Shown here in pieces: positions 11,821 to 24,381 of a stretch of DNA of 64,000 bases. Source of the DNA: Lates calcarifer (lineage: Eukaryota > Chordata > Actinopteri > Centropomidae). A program made the translations under genes and the position numbers. Below the pieces are notes generated by a model that was given only the letters and a program-made list of their open reading frames with translations, had not been told where the DNA came from and ran no database searches. The stretch covers positions 25,535,504-25,599,503 of the forward strand of contig NC_066847.1 of NCBI RefSeq assembly GCF_001640805.2. Reading direction: 5' to 3'. Each line of letters starts with the position of its first letter. The stretch's first letter is position 1.

Positions 11821-12946
11821 GCCCACAAGCCGCCACACTGTAGGCTGGTTTTAGTTAAGAAGAAGATGCTTTTTTTTTCTTTTTTTTTTTTTTTCAATCC
11901 ATGTTTTTCTCAAAGTTCATCCTCAGGACACATCAGGAAGTGAGTGTGATGGGCAGGCAGTAAGCAGCCACAGAGGGAACACCACAGCTCCTAGCTAATT
12001 AAAAACATTTAGACACTCAGAGCAAACGGGTGGAATCACGGGTGGTTTGGTTTGTTTGACGATCCATGTGGCTTTGTGTACGTGTGCGTCACACCTTACA
12101 TTTAACTTGTTTATTTACCATGATTATCTTGGGATTATGTCTAAAAATTACTCATGGGGAATTCATTCATTCACATATTTATCTGTATTAAGACATTGCT
12201 TCAAATTTCCAGAAGATATGTTTGCCAACTCTTTGTCAAGTATTTGGATTTGTAGTCAAATATTAAACACTGCTCATACAAAGTTAACACTGCAGTCACA
12301 CTCACTCAAATGAAATTCAGTCCTGTAGTGACACATATTTCCAATGAGGTTGCAGGCTTCTAGAGAGAAAAATAAAAATCTTTGTGAAGTTGAGATGACC
12401 ACTCACAGAATATTACAGCATAGACACTTGTATAGATTTAACTTAAAAGACAAATTTGACTCACTAAGGTTACATGTACCTAATGTGACTGTGGTTGCAT
12501 GCCCTGATTACTTAAGTGTATGCATGTGGCTCACTTATAGAGAAACTGTCATGTGCTGTTTCAACTAAAGCCAACAGTTGGTGCATGGATGGCTTGAAGT
12601 TTTAGAACATGTGGTTTTCTAAAGAAGGAAACACTGTTCAGACTGTGCAGTAGACCCAGCCACTGCCAACAAACTTAAATCTATGAAATTAAGGATGGGA
12701 GATGTGTATACATGATGAATTAGAATACTTTTGAGGCACAGCTTGTTTAATGGTAAGCTGCGGCGATACACTTAACTTTTTAAGTGCTATCTCATTTTCA
12801 AAATGTCAAACCTTTCAAATATTTTCCAGACAACAAACTCACTCCTGTGTTGGGATCTCAAGTTTCACTGATACAGTGCGTCCTTGGTTAGCACAGTGAT
12901 AAATGCACTGTTAGCAATGCCAAAAAACACAACATCAAAGTGCACC

Positions 12947-12988
12947 AAAAAAAAAAAAAAAAAAAAGAAAAGAAAAAAGAAAAGAAAA
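12947..12988. repeat. A20 tract followed by (GAAAA)n
   Basis: Twenty A residues followed by irregular GAAAA units. The preceding sequence shows no recognisable SINE or LINE tail. Confidence 0.95.
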
Positions 12989-13134
12989 GTGAAGGTCTAA
13001 TAATTTCCAGTCACAGCTCGACAGTGGCATTATCTGGTTCTGAGGCCATGTATGCATTATCTTCTGTTATTGGACTATTTGTCATAGGAGAGCACTTCCC
13101 TTTGTTCAAACAAACCAGTCAGTGTTGCAGGTCC

Positions 13135-13149
13135 GGAGCAGGGGGCCGA
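13135..13149 (+). promoter_or_regulatory. CTCF-like core motif
   Basis: The sequence GGAGCAGGGGGCCG matches the central CTCF pattern (AGCAGGGGGC) but has GG in place of the preferred CC before it. A single imperfect match, so weak. Confidence 0.25.
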
Positions 13150-13990
13150 GAGCATTCTGGTTTATCTTACCTCTGGACAAATAAACTATAATGCTGACTA
13201 ATAACTGGCCTGGAATGTGAGGAGAGCTTAACTCTCAACTCAATGTGTTGTTAAGCATAATGAACATTACAGGCCCCTCTGTATACAGTGCCAAGGCTTA
13301 GTTTACTTTACTACACATGGCTGAGGCCTTTAACTGAACATTGACCCCTGGCTGAGACAAGAGAAATTCACTTAAGAATAAATAACAGACTTGAATTAGC
13401 ATAATGATAAAGGTGACTAGTCATGGGAATGTTTTCAAAGTAAAGGTAGTGGGAAATGTTAAGGAGGAGAAAATCAAGAAATATATCAATCTAATGTATG
13501 TAAAGTATATACACTGTGTATATCCATATCTATATAGTTTACACATATGTATCATTTAGAAATATGGCTACATCTCTTGGGGAAACTTGCCAGGAGTTAT
13601 GATTTTAGATTTTAAAAGAAGTTATAGACATACAGTACATGCACTACTGCTCTGTGGAATGACGGAGAACAGAAGATACTATCTTCATCGATCATGCAAC
13701 AAAGTGGTTGTAAGGTTGTAATGGAATGTGGTGGGGGAAATTCTGTATTCCTACAGAAAAATATTGCACATGTAGGGTAGATTTTCTTCATTGGCGTGCT
13801 CATGAACGTATCCAAGTTATTTAATTTCAGTTTAACACACAAAAAGGGCATTATGTCCATAAATAAGTAGGCAAAAAGGTTCATGCCACTCCGTGTTATG
13901 AGAAGAATAGCAGAGTAGCACGGCTGTCCTGCCTGTCTATCGTTAACAGCAGAAGACACAGCAAGGCCACTCAGTGCCTCAGCGGGCTGT

Positions 13991-15300
13991 AGCTGTCAGG
14001 CTTTCCAGCGAGTCGACAGCCCGAGTGATAAGACCACTTTAAAGGAGAAATATCCGCCTCTCCTCCCCTTTAAGAGGAAATCTGCTTAAAATACCATGAC
14101 TGTCTTGTATGTGGTTTATGGAGGGTGTGATCATTGGTGGCTGCCTAAAGATTAATAAACTCAATATGCCCGGTGACTGGCACAAGCCTTCAGAAACAGA
14201 GAGGTTGTCACTGTTTCGGTCCCACACTGAGACACATATTTGCCTTGATGCCCCCAACGCTGGATAAGAAAGAATAAGCGTTACTATGAGATATCAGCTG
14301 CTATAGTGGCAAGTAAGCGATCAATACATTAAATGAATGTTTTGAGACATACACCCATGTTGCCTTGCAAAGTAATAACGTCCTTCATGGAGTGTTTTCC
14401 ATACATATTTATACCAAAAAGAGGTTTTATGAATACCGGCAGTAAGGGTGGAGACTGACAATGAGATCAAAGTTTAGAGGATCAAAAGGATGTCGGGGTG
14501 AAGTATGAAGGACATTAGATAGGTTACAGTTTGAAAGAGTATTTCCCATCCTTGAATGCATGCTGTTGTGGCACTGCACAGCTTGAGAGACCATAGAACC
14601 ACAGCCCAACTCCCATGAGCCCTCTGTCTCTCTCCCATCCCTCCGTGACCTAATTCCCCAGAGGTTTCCACCTGCCTGTCAAAGTTTTGCACCAACTATC
14701 AAGAAAAGGGAAGGGGTTTCTGCGGCGTGAATACCCTTTACAATCAACCGAGTTGTAGGTATCTATTTTGCTTGGAGCTGCAGAACTGAGGCAACATTCT
14801 GATGAGGACGCGTGGAGGTCAACACCTCGGTGAAAACAATGACAGATGCAGTAGCACGATATAAATTCACCATGGCATCCAGACTCAGCTCCGACTGTCA
14901 GCAGCATCAGAGGGCATCAGGGGAGCCCTCTGCAAAAATGAGGGGGGAAAACGAGCAGAGGAGAAAAGGGAGCAGAGTTTGTAACAGTGTCTATTACGCT
15001 GCCGAAGAATTTGCCTGGGAGCTCGGCTTGACAGATTAGCCCAGTGCCCAGATGGGGCAGTGCATCGGTGAAACAAGAGCTACTTTTATGAGGTACGTAA
15101 CACAAGCCTGGGGTAGCCACGGCAAGGCCTGGTAAGCGATCCCTTGATGAAAGTGAGGGCAGTGCTCCACCTTTCATGTTTCCATAGGTTTTATTTGGAG
15201 CACGCACAGACGGGGCTGCAGACAGAAATGACAGACAATTAAGATTGCACAAAGGCAAGGGAAATTCAGTATCGGGCTACATGACCCCTGCTTGCCGGCA
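13991..15300. promoter_or_regulatory. Enhancer-like block B (candidate conserved non-coding element)
   Basis: Complex, repeat-poor sequence with alternating AT- and GC-rich phrases (14040-14260, 14440-14700, 14760-15270). Open frames occur on both strands, for example 14812-15039 (+) and 14917-15258 (-), but they overlap each other antisense and show no recognisable domain. A plus-strand ATGAG-GTACGT junction near 15090 resembles a splice donor. Regulatory function is inferred only. Confidence 0.35.
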
Positions 15301-15351
15301 GTATTTCAATGCATATGGCTGCCTTTTGTAATGAAATTCTTAGGGAAAACC

Positions 15352-15402
15352 TGTGTGTGTGTGCGAGTGAGAGAGACAGAGAGAAAGAGAGAGAGGGGGA
15401 GA
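15352..15402. repeat. (GT)n then (GA)n low complexity
   Basis: A short GT run followed by GA repeats with CA and AA interruptions. Confidence 0.93.
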
Positions 15403-15539
15403 AAAGAGGGCCCGAAGCTAAAGCGATGGGTAAAACATGCAGTTATATATACCTGGCAGATTCCAGTTTCTAAACCCACCTTCATGCATCAAAGAGCCAA
15501 AGCAATAGACGGGTGTGGGGATTAATGTGGAAATAAACC

Positions 15540-16130
15540 TTGGGCTTTCTACATATCAAAGACCAGATAAGCTTATGAAGTTTAATTCATATGTTTTATT
15601 CTGCTGAAAAACGGCCATTTGTGATGATGGCTGGGCTGTCCCGGCGGAATGATAGCACACCGATAACGATCCGGCACCCAACACTTCAACTGAATCCATT
15701 TCTAAGGAGAAAGGAACAGGTTTGAGAAATATAAATTAACCTCACCTCGCTGAGAGTGAGAAAAGGAGGGGGGATTCTCCCATGAATGTCCACTGACAGG
15801 GATTTCTTCATCCCAATAACTAAGACATCTAGTTTGAGCCATAAAGGAAACGACGCCCGCAGACAGGCAGGCTGTGGCTCCAGACAGAATAGAACATTTT
15901 TTGGTGGCGAGAGATGTCTAAATCTGGGAATGGATTTTATATTTCCAGCGTAATATCAAGGGCGAGCAGGTGAACTTCCTGGGTTTTCATTCTGCAGACA
16001 CCTAATCTTGATCTCCTTGCACATGTGGATGAGGGAATGAAGTCAGACAGCACTGAAAATGTGCCCATATTGAGAGAGAATTAGAAAGAACTTGGCATGT
16101 GTTTTTTTGTATAAAGTTCTCAGATGAACA
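15540..16130. promoter_or_regulatory. Enhancer-like block C (candidate conserved non-coding element)
   Basis: Repeat-free sequence with moderate CpG content (around 15610-15680 and 15840-15990). A minus-strand GCGAG-GTGAGG donor-like junction lies near 15745. No coding frame recognised. The assignment rests on texture alone. Confidence 0.3.
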
Positions 16131-16800
16131 TCCCCCAAACTAATGAAAAATATGTATTACCTGTGCAGATAAGTGTGTGCAATGAGTAATGTTTTAAACA
16201 CATGCTTTCATTCACACACGGTGCATCTGCCTGTTAGAGGTGGAATGCCAAACCTTGTCAGGATTTCTACAGTTAGTTGCAGCTCTTCAAATGCATCCTC
16301 ACATGGGTATGAGTGAAAAGACAAAAATGTGATTCCCCAGTCATATGGTTTCATTTTCAATATATATTTTAAGCACTGTAATATAAAACTACAGCAACAA
16401 CTACATTCTATGCTGTAACTGTAACATATATACAACTGAATATGCCATTGACTTGTTGTGATATTTTCTGGGTTTAAAATGTGAAGGAACTCTCAAACAA
16501 ATTGGACTGAACACATAAATAAAATAGGACTGGTGCTTACTACGGAATTAGTCACACGTTTGGATTATCACTATGTATTTGTTTTGTTTTTGCGAGTCTT
16601 AGAAGGAAAAAACAAATTTATCATGTTTGAACAGCGAAGCTAAGCCAGTTTTGTTACTAAAATAATACTGTGGGATCAGGTACAGAATGTTTCTCTTCAG
16701 AACGGCCACCGCGACTGGAAACATTTTTCTCATTGAGCATGTAAATTATTACAAAATGTTCCTCTGCAGCCACTTTTCAACAACATGCTGAAACTCCACG
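16131..16800. other. Non-coding spacer
   Basis: AT-rich sequence; I see no repeat, motif cluster or plausible exon. Confidence 0.7.
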
Positions 16801-17130
16801 AAAAATGTCTTTTCTTTTTTTTCCCCATTCAGAGAGCTTCTTCACAGTAGAATTTCACCCATGAGGTTTTACAGGATTGTTCCCTTTAATGAGGCCCTGG
16901 AAAAGCTTATTTTCCCATCTGTGGCCTCTCTCGTTCCCATTCAGTTAATCAAATTACACGGCATCTTTAATCTTGCCTTATGAGCCAGTTTATTAACTTA
17001 AATTCTTCAAACCCTGCAGCAATGAGTGGGTGAGATTCAAAGGAGATCTATATGCAGCGCAGGGAAACGGTGCATTTCCCTCTCTTTGACAGGCAGGCGC
17101 AGTGATGATGACACCTCTGATGTATTTTTC
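16801..17130. promoter_or_regulatory. Enhancer-like block D (candidate conserved non-coding element)
   Basis: Repeat-poor sequence containing a MEIS-type TTGACAG (17086-17092) beside GATGATGACACC, and homeodomain-type TTAATC/AATCAAATTA phrases around 16945. Its motif texture resembles the other blocks. Inference only. Confidence 0.3.
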
Positions 17131-17380
17131 ACCACAAACAGTACTAGAAATTGATATTTGCTCTCAAATGGGAGAGTAAACACATTTCAAAATCACAATC
17201 TACAAATCATATAACGAGCTTTATTAATTTTTCTAAAAACTCTGATGTGAGCGCAGTAACAGCGTGTAGCTTGGGACTGCTCCAGCCCTATAGGGTGGAG
17301 TTATTAATGGAGGCAAGTCTTCTGCCAATCCGTTAATCGCAACCACACTGAACCACATCATATATCACACAGCCTCGCTC
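17131..17380. other. Non-coding spacer
   Basis: Short unique stretch before the CAGC array. A 61-codon chance frame has no recognisable features. Confidence 0.6.
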
Positions 17381-17387
17381 AGACAGA

Positions 17388-17421
<34 letters not shown>

Positions 17422-17640
17422 ATCACTCAACCAACCAGGCACTGAGGCATCAAGCAAACCAGCGAATAAACCAGCTAATCAGGCTGTAAGGCAGAGACTT
17501 GGTTAGCCGGCCAGGTAGCCATTCAGCCAGCTAGATAGCCACACAGGTATAGACAAAGTCAACCCCAACAGTGCTAGCTAGAGTCAAGCCTGCCTGTGGT
17601 GTAAGCCAGCCAGTATGTCTGCCAGCCAAAGCAGCCTGTC
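17381..17640. repeat. (CAGC)n tetranucleotide array with long degenerate flank
   Basis: AGAC units (17381-17388) lead into eight CAGC units (17388-17420). Downstream, CCAG, CCAA and CCAGCTAA-like variants recur to about 17640, suggesting a once longer array that has decayed at one end. Confidence 0.85.
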
Positions 17641-20280
17641 CTGGCCCAAGCCTTGGAGAAAACAAGCAGTATGCAATCTGTACACCATAAACACAAAGTG
17701 ACACATAGCACCGGGTTGAGGCAAGATTTATCGCACGCATTCTTGGCTCTTCGGTTAATATACTGCACTCTGCTGTGACTGAACTTTCACTTCAGGCTCT
17801 CAGGCAATGATTCTGTGACAACCCTGCCCCTTGCCATTAACATGCCCCCTCCCTTCACCTACCAGAATACTTTCCAAATATCTTACAAGTAGTAAATCTG
17901 TTTTTGGGATTAATACTGAGCAGCATGGCATTCAAGGCCTTCTAGTCAAATCCAAACTAAATCTCTCTAAAGCACAATCAAGTTATGGTTTTAAGCCCTT
18001 GATGTATGAAATAGTACATTGGTATTAACAGGGGTTCTACAAACAGGTTGGTGGCTGGATGCATAGTTCGTCCAGTACTGGGGTTGCCAGGGTCAGATTT
18101 CCTTGTTGTTATGGAGCTCCAGATTATTTTTAGGTGCACATATTAAAACGTTTATGTTTCACTCAAGTTTCACTCCAGCAAATGAAACGTCATATTCTTA
18201 CTTGGTTGGACATCTGTAGTGCAAATGACGTGCGCCGGGGTCTCTCTTTTTAAACTTTTACACCACCACATTCTTACTGTATGACCCAGGAAACAATAAA
18301 TCATCAAATGCCAAATGTCAGGAGGCATAAAATTATGGCATCTTATCCTGGTTGTATTAGTATCAGATGAATTTGTTCACAGGTTGCCTAGGGACGAGCA
18401 ACCTTTGAAGATGTTTATTTTATGCATGTTACGGAGAATATGTCACACTTGTACTGTGTATATCTAAACCTTGCCCTTTGCTTTATAAAAACTAAAAAAA
18501 AAACCAAGTCAAATTTGGCCATGGAAGCAGCAGTTATGTGACAGGTTAGTGTCACATAGTTGAGAAACAGATTGTGAACACATGTTTGGACCCTCTGTGT
18601 TCAAGAATTTGTCTTGCAGTGAAATTCAAATGTTAGATATTTACTCATTTGGGAGCCCTTCCAAAATAAGGATAGATTTCATTCCAAATATCATATCCCT
18701 TTCATTTTGTTATTTGCATATCCCCACTTCCCTTGATCTATGATAGCTGCATGCTTTAGCTGCCTCAACTAGAATAATGTCAGTGTCCTGTAGAGACTTG
18801 GCATTTTCAAGTGTCAACCGGTCTATGCAAACTATCCAAGGTAAAGTTGAGAGGCAGCTGCATTTATTTCCTAAATTTAGCTGAAAGTGATAATCACATT
18901 CCAAATAGCATACCAAAATGTTTAGTCATGACTTGGTTCAGTTTAATTTATGTATTCATAAAGTTAAAGCCAACCTTCAGCTGCTCGATTGAGGCCCTCT
19001 CCAGATAAAGCATATTGTTGGATAAAATGATTAAAAAGGACCATAAAAACACAAGAAAAACATTGTTTCATGGTCAGATACTATATGGCCTCTAAACAAC
19101 CTAACAGAGACACCAAACATGCAGAGAGCATAGCAAACATGCAGTATATTAATAACATCTGAATGATATTAAAATAACATAATATAATTGATATTAAGAA
19201 GTCTTAAGTTCAGAATGCATGAAATAAAAAAAGGAGCCATACAGACTGTTGTTTAGGTGATACACAGAGTAAATAAACCTGGTCAGTGTGTATGTGTTTC
19301 TGCCAAGTGATGATTGTGGAATTATGGCAACCAGCAGCAAACAGAAGATTGTTTTATTGTATGAAAAGAGATTAAATAAATGAAAATGGCTCTGGCAGTT
19401 TAAAAGGGATATTACTTATAGTATTATTATATTATAAGGGATAAAGCATGTTTTTTTTCTGCATTTAGAAAATATCTAATATCTAACATTTATTTAGTAT
19501 TTTTGATATGCTTCATGGTGTGGTTTTTTTTTTCTTTTTTTGGCAATACATAGCCTAACTTATGGTATGGTTTATTTAGTCTAGCTCTGTTATAGTAAAA
19601 TTCAATCCAATCAGTCACTTCTGTCCAGTCAGTTTGATTACAACTCACTGAACTCACCCTAACTACCCTCAGAAGCATCAGTTTCACCAAAGATGACTTC
19701 CTGTTACAAAGCTGGCTACATCTATCAGTCTGTCAGTATGCAACAGTGACGGAGGGGATTAAGCAGCTCGCTGACCCCAGTGCTTCCAACAAGATCTCTG
19801 TTGACAGGGCGTAAATACACCAGTTAGATTTGGTCACTTTAGTTTTCTTGGTGTAGCCTCAAAGAGTGACTGCACATTTTAAATATGATAAAGTGATAAT
19901 CTTCCTGTAATGGAAATACAGTAATGATTGAGGGTGGCCTTGTTTTGCATGACACTTTTTTACCACGTGGACTAAACGGAAAAAAGGAAAGTTGAGATAC
20001 TTGTCTTATCTGGTCTGTAATATCTAATTGAAACCCACTGCACAGCACTCATCCATGCATCAGTCTGTGTCTCTGTGTCCAAAATATACCTTAACTCCAG
20101 TGTTGACCCAAGATTTGTTTCCCACAATGTCATTTGAGAGCAGCATGGAAAGAGTATCACTCTGCTGTTGATATGACAAATATAGAGTGGAGCCTTGAGA
20201 ACGTAGCATAAAGGTCAGCCAGAGTACAACCGATAAGACTGTATACATCCAAGACCATCAAAAGTGCTTTAAAGATGCCC
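17641..20280. other. Non-coding spacer
   Basis: AT-rich with small poly-A/T runs (A10 near 18494, T-rich 19520-19545). An octamer core ATTTGCAT lies at 18712-18719. A CCAAG-GTAAAG donor-like junction sits near 18840. The stretch 18030-18130 has SINE-like phrasing but no tRNA A/B boxes that I can place. No gene seen. Confidence 0.65.
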
Positions 20281-20769
20281 TCTGTAGGTTAACGTTTCAC
20301 CGAAACTGTTGGCTATATGTTCAAGCTAATGCTAAGCTATCTCCTACAGCAGAATATTGACTTCGGTGAAAACAAATAGTCGAAATGTGATACTTTATTA
20401 GAGAGTCGCTTGTTTACCTATCAGTTTTCAAGGGTCAAAAGTTCAGTTCTTGTTTGAATGACCTTTGCAAATCTCATCCTCATGGCAAAGACATGTCATT
20501 GTAAAATCCATTTAAGTACAAATAATTTATATTGCCATTCATATAACTGACCACAACCGCCATGTGGTGGTTATATCTGGCCATGTTTATTTATCTCTTT
20601 TCCCATAATCACTACCACTATCAATTTCATCTATTTTTGGGGTTGATGGGTAACCAAATCTCCTCAAAATGTCTTTTAAAAACCTTGAAACCCACAGAAA
20701 CTTCACATTAAGACCCACATTCCAAATAAATACAAAGAAAATATTGTTATTTTCTGCAATTTATGTGTT

Positions 20770-20786
20770 AAAAAAAAAAAAAAAAA
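20770..20786. repeat. Poly-A tract (A17)
   Basis: Seventeen A residues followed by an A-rich CGAAAAAAGG phrase. Confidence 0.95.
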
Positions 20787-21833
20787 CGAAAAAAGGAGAC
20801 TGTGTTCCCTCTACTGAAGATGCAGGAAAGCAAACAAAACCTTCCCCAGGCAAACATATGGCAAGAGAATGCCAGGATGGAAATTAGGCCAGAATTCTAA
20901 TAGTATTTGTGGCCAGAAGCCTACCAAGGACGTCTAATACAAAGCTGGTAAATAAATGCATTTCTCAGGTAGGAAAGCGCTCAGGTATTATTTTGTTCAA
21001 ATGAGCCAACATACAGTCGCAGGCTCTCGTCTCATTTGTTCTTCATACAGTATGTTTGTACACATGCTGAGCTGGTCACCTGGCCCAGAGGATTAGAATG
21101 CTAACCAGTTTACATTCTGCCCACAGCTTTTGAAATGATTCAATTTTCCTAATCTTGTTTAGCTTTAGAGTATGTGGCTTTGAGGCAATATGGCATCCTT
21201 TTTCAATCGTGGATCCTTTGAGGACATTTGCATATCTAAATTTTGTACTGAAATTCAGGACAGGCTCTGCTTTGCGGCCCTCTGAAAAATCCAAACTAAG
21301 AGGCATTGCTGGGTCAACCTGGAGGCTTAATATATGTTTGATGTGTAGAGATAGCCACCTGCTTTTTTCCTCTTACTCCAGTTTCTGAGAAATGCTAAAC
21401 TCCCTCTTGATGTTAATGGGATAGTCTGCTATTCTTCATAATTCACATCCTCAGATGTAGAAAGGACATGGAGTTTATTCCTCCCAAATGGATGAACATG
21501 AATAGTGTTTTTTTTTTCTCTAGGCAAATATAAAATATACTCAAAGTTTTAGCCATGAGACATATATGCTTTCTTGCTTGTTTGTTTTCTCTGTATTTCC
21601 TGTTCTAGTTATGAATGTCACTGAGTGAGCATTCTCAAAGTCTAAGAAGTAAAAACCAAAACATACGCATTGTTGTCAGAAACAAACTATTTCTCTTTTT
21701 TAAACACAGGAAATGTAATATTTGACTTACTTTAGGGGAATTTTAACTCATGGCTACCCCAGGTAATCCACAGAACCATCTGATTCTACAGACACATGAA
21801 ATGTATTTGAATGAATTCAAAGATCCCTTGCTG

Positions 21834-21858
21834 AAAAAAAAAAAAAAAAAAAAAAAAA
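21834..21858. repeat. Poly-A tract (A25)
   Basis: Twenty-five consecutive A residues. No recognisable retrotransposon body directly upstream. Confidence 0.97.
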
Positions 21859-22700
21859 CTGCAGACTCATGTCCTTCATTGGTTTGTACTCACAGACCCG
21901 GGCTTGCTGCAATTACCTGCAAGAGTTAATGTGCACCGATCTGTAAAATAATTGTGAAGTGCTGAGAGGTTTTCCATTCCAAGTGGTCCCCAATGAATTG
22001 AGTGTTAAGTCCTCATGGCACAATGATGCAGAAGACATTTGTTCCTCAGATTTAGCCAGCAGGGAAGCAGCAGCAGACTAACTGAAACCAGATTTCCTCC
22101 TCATATTTGTGCAACTGCTTGGTTTACAGAGTAAGCTGCAACTATGCACTGTATCTGAAAAAGATGGTTTTTGTTGTGATGTAGTAGATGGTGTAAATAG
22201 TGGCAAATAGATTTTGGAATACACTGAACACAGTGTTTTTATATGTTCATTTTTAACAACAATACACACAAAAAAACATTCTCTACAATGACAAAAAAAA
22301 TGGAACATTATAAATAATATGCACAGAAAATCATGCTGCTGTGGGCTGACATTTATTTTTACTATGATGATACACTGTTATCTGCTTTAAGACAAACACA
22401 ATTTTATGGTACTTCAGTACCATATATAATTCATTTTATTTAGTGATAAATAGTAGCGCTGTCAATATTCTAAAATGCTACTTGTACAAAGAGCATAAAC
22501 AAGTTTTTATCAGTGGGACTTTCAGAGCTTCTTCTCATGTAAAAGGATGCATGTCACAGAATATGAATATTGTTTCAGAGGCTTTAAAATATGACATGAA
22601 AAAAAAGGATTAATCTTTCTAATCCCAAAAGACCATCTTGATCTCACAGCTTTGGATGCTCACTGTGAGTCGAGTGAAAAAAAAAAAAGTATTAAAAAGG

Positions 22701-23340
22701 GACAAATATCGCTTCTCCATTCGCCGCTAGATGTATGTGATAAAGCGAAATGTCAGCAAAAATACTAAAGCCGTATGTCAGCAGAGCCGGCTGACAGACG
22801 GGAGGGAAGAGGTAAAAATGTTCTATCATGTCCGACAAGGTGTTCTTTTTGAGATTTAAAGATCACTGCACAACTTTAAACATGTTTGTCACTTTTTACT
22901 CTGACGCAGGCAACTATCATGGGCTTCACAAGAACTTTATCGGCTCAGGCTCAAGGTAAGGGAGAGGGGAAAAGAAGTCCATTCCCATTTATCTTAGCCA
23001 GGTTCCCTTCAAAGGCAACAAATAAATTACAGTGTACATTTGATACAAATTGATTTCTTAACTCAAATAACAATGTTGTCCCCCCGGTCAGGGCCATGTG
23101 TCACTCAGTCGCCAGTCAGAGTGAAAGCCTCAATCTGTCTCTGTGATAGAAATAGGGCTGACACATCTCCACCAAGGAATGCTAATCACGCGGGCCTGGC
23201 CTGGCCCTTTGTGGGCAGGCCATGATAAGGAAAATCAGTTTCCCCTCCTGTCAGACAGTGGGGCCTGCGCCCTGATCGCTGTCTGGGAGGAAACAAGCCA
23301 TAGGCCTGGAAGTTACTGTCCTAGTTGTTTTGTTGTCTTG
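22701..23340. promoter_or_regulatory. Enhancer-like block E
   Basis: Complex, partly GC-rich sequence with CpGs around 22720-22800 and G/C-rich phrases such as GGGCCTGGCCTGGCCC (about 23190-23205). It contains the micro-exon-like segment at 22910-22955. It ends at the long purine tract, a sharp compositional boundary. Function inferred only. Confidence 0.35.
22910..22955 (+). other. Exon-like segment (46 nt) with good splice signals
   Basis: A pyrimidine-containing stretch ending CTGACGCAG precedes the segment (AG at 22908-22909), and CAAG-GTAAGG follows it, a near-ideal 5' splice site (GT at 22956-22957). All three forward frames are open across the 46 nt. It could be a micro-exon of a long gene or a non-coding RNA exon. 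One strong donor is expected by chance several times in a window this size, so confidence is low. Confidence 0.18.
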
Positions 23341-23351
23341 GTGTAGCTACA

Positions 23352-23636
23352 CGACGGAGGAGAGAGAGAGAGAGAGAGAGAGGAAGAGAGGTGGAGGGTG
23401 TGATGATGGAAGAGGTGTGGTGGTAGTGGTGGGGGAGGAGGAGGAGGGAAGGCAGGGTGAAAAAGAGCAAGGCGAATGGAAGGAAGACAGGAAGAGGCAG
23501 AGGTGACAGGCCGACAGTGGAGGAGCAGGGTGAAAGACAGGGAATGGGAAGAGAAGAGAATGAAAGAAAGAGACTGTGAGAAAGCAAGAGAAGGAGAGAC
23601 AGAGAGAGAGAGAGAGAAGGGAGAGATCAGGACGGA
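23352..23636. repeat. Long purine-rich tract
   Basis: About 285 nt in which the plus strand is almost all A and G, with GA arrays at both ends (23360-23382 and around 23597-23620) and GGA/GAA/GGT-rich sequence between. Minus-strand frames of up to 184 codons crossing it are Ser/Leu/Pro-rich repeat translations, not genes. Tracts like this can form triplex (H-DNA) structures. Confidence 0.95.
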
Positions 23637-24072
23637 TGCTGTGGTTTTAAAGCCTCGGCGGCAGCTGTAGCATCTGAGATGGAGCTGGAGTGAACCCCAC
23701 TGAATATCTTGAGCCGATCTTATCAACGGCTGGGAGAAATGAGATATTGGCAGGAGCTGTTGAGTGCTCTCACAGCTGAGCAGGTTAATAGGGTTGGAAG
23801 GCAGGCCACAGGCTAATTGGATTTGCCGTGGCTTGATAAACAGTGGCAAGCCTTTTTTGCCAGCCAAACATACAGGTCGGCTTCAGCACCCCACTTCACT
23901 CACACTCCCCCCACAAGCCCACTTCTCTTCCAAACCCCCTCCACAACCACAACAACCTTAGAGAGAGGAGAGCAGAATGAAGGCTATTTTCTTCCCTTAT
24001 TCCCAACAGGCCAGACTAGGAGGGTCTGTTTGTGTATCTGTGCGTGTGTGTGTCTGTATGCGTACATGTGTG

Positions 24073-24118
24073 AAAGAGTGAGAGAGTGAGAGAGAGAGAG
24101 AGAGAGGGAGAGAGAGAG
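24073..24118. repeat. (GA)n tract
   Basis: GA repeats with occasional T or GG interruptions, just after a short GT-rich run (24038-24072). Confidence 0.95.
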
Positions 24119-24381
24119 TTGGCCATCTACTGATTTTAATCAAATACCATTTAACCTGTCTGACCTCCAAGAGTCATCACACATGGCCAGATCAAGCAGG
24201 GTTGTTCTTCTCTCTTGCTCGGCATTAGAGGAGCGGGTGTAAAGAGGGTCTCTGTGTAGACTGTTATTTCAACACCTTTTCCCTTAAAAGAAATGCTGGT
24301 TTCCACATCATCGCCCTTTTTAATCTCAGATCAAAACAAGTATTATTTATTTGATAAGACCCAGTCAGAGCACCATGTGGA

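Larger units (their letters stand above)
11821..13990. other. Non-coding spacer
   Basis: T-rich stretch at 11870-11894 and A20 plus GAAA units at 12947-12988; otherwise unique-looking AT-rich sequence with short chance frames. The minus-strand frame of about 115 codons (13612-13959) shows no recognisable domain and no ATG in a good context. A CTCF-like core lies at 13135-13149. Confidence 0.7.
20281..22700. other. Non-coding spacer
   Basis: Contains A17 (20770-20786), A25 (21834-21858), A12 (about 22677-22688) and an octamer core ATTTGCAT at 21226-21233. GGGTCA and AGTTCA half-sites spaced by two bases (20432-20445) resemble a DR2 nuclear-receptor motif. No plausible exon recognised. Confidence 0.65.

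Noticed and set aside
20295..20371. Inverted repeat TTTCACCGAA / TTCGGTGAAA as transposon termini
   Set aside because: Ten-bp pairs within about 80 bp are expected several times by chance in 64 kb, and there is no target duplication or family resemblance.
23313..23867. 184-codon minus-strand open frame
   Set aside because: It is the translation of the long polypyrimidine complement (Ser/Leu/Pro runs); no domain and no codon signal.
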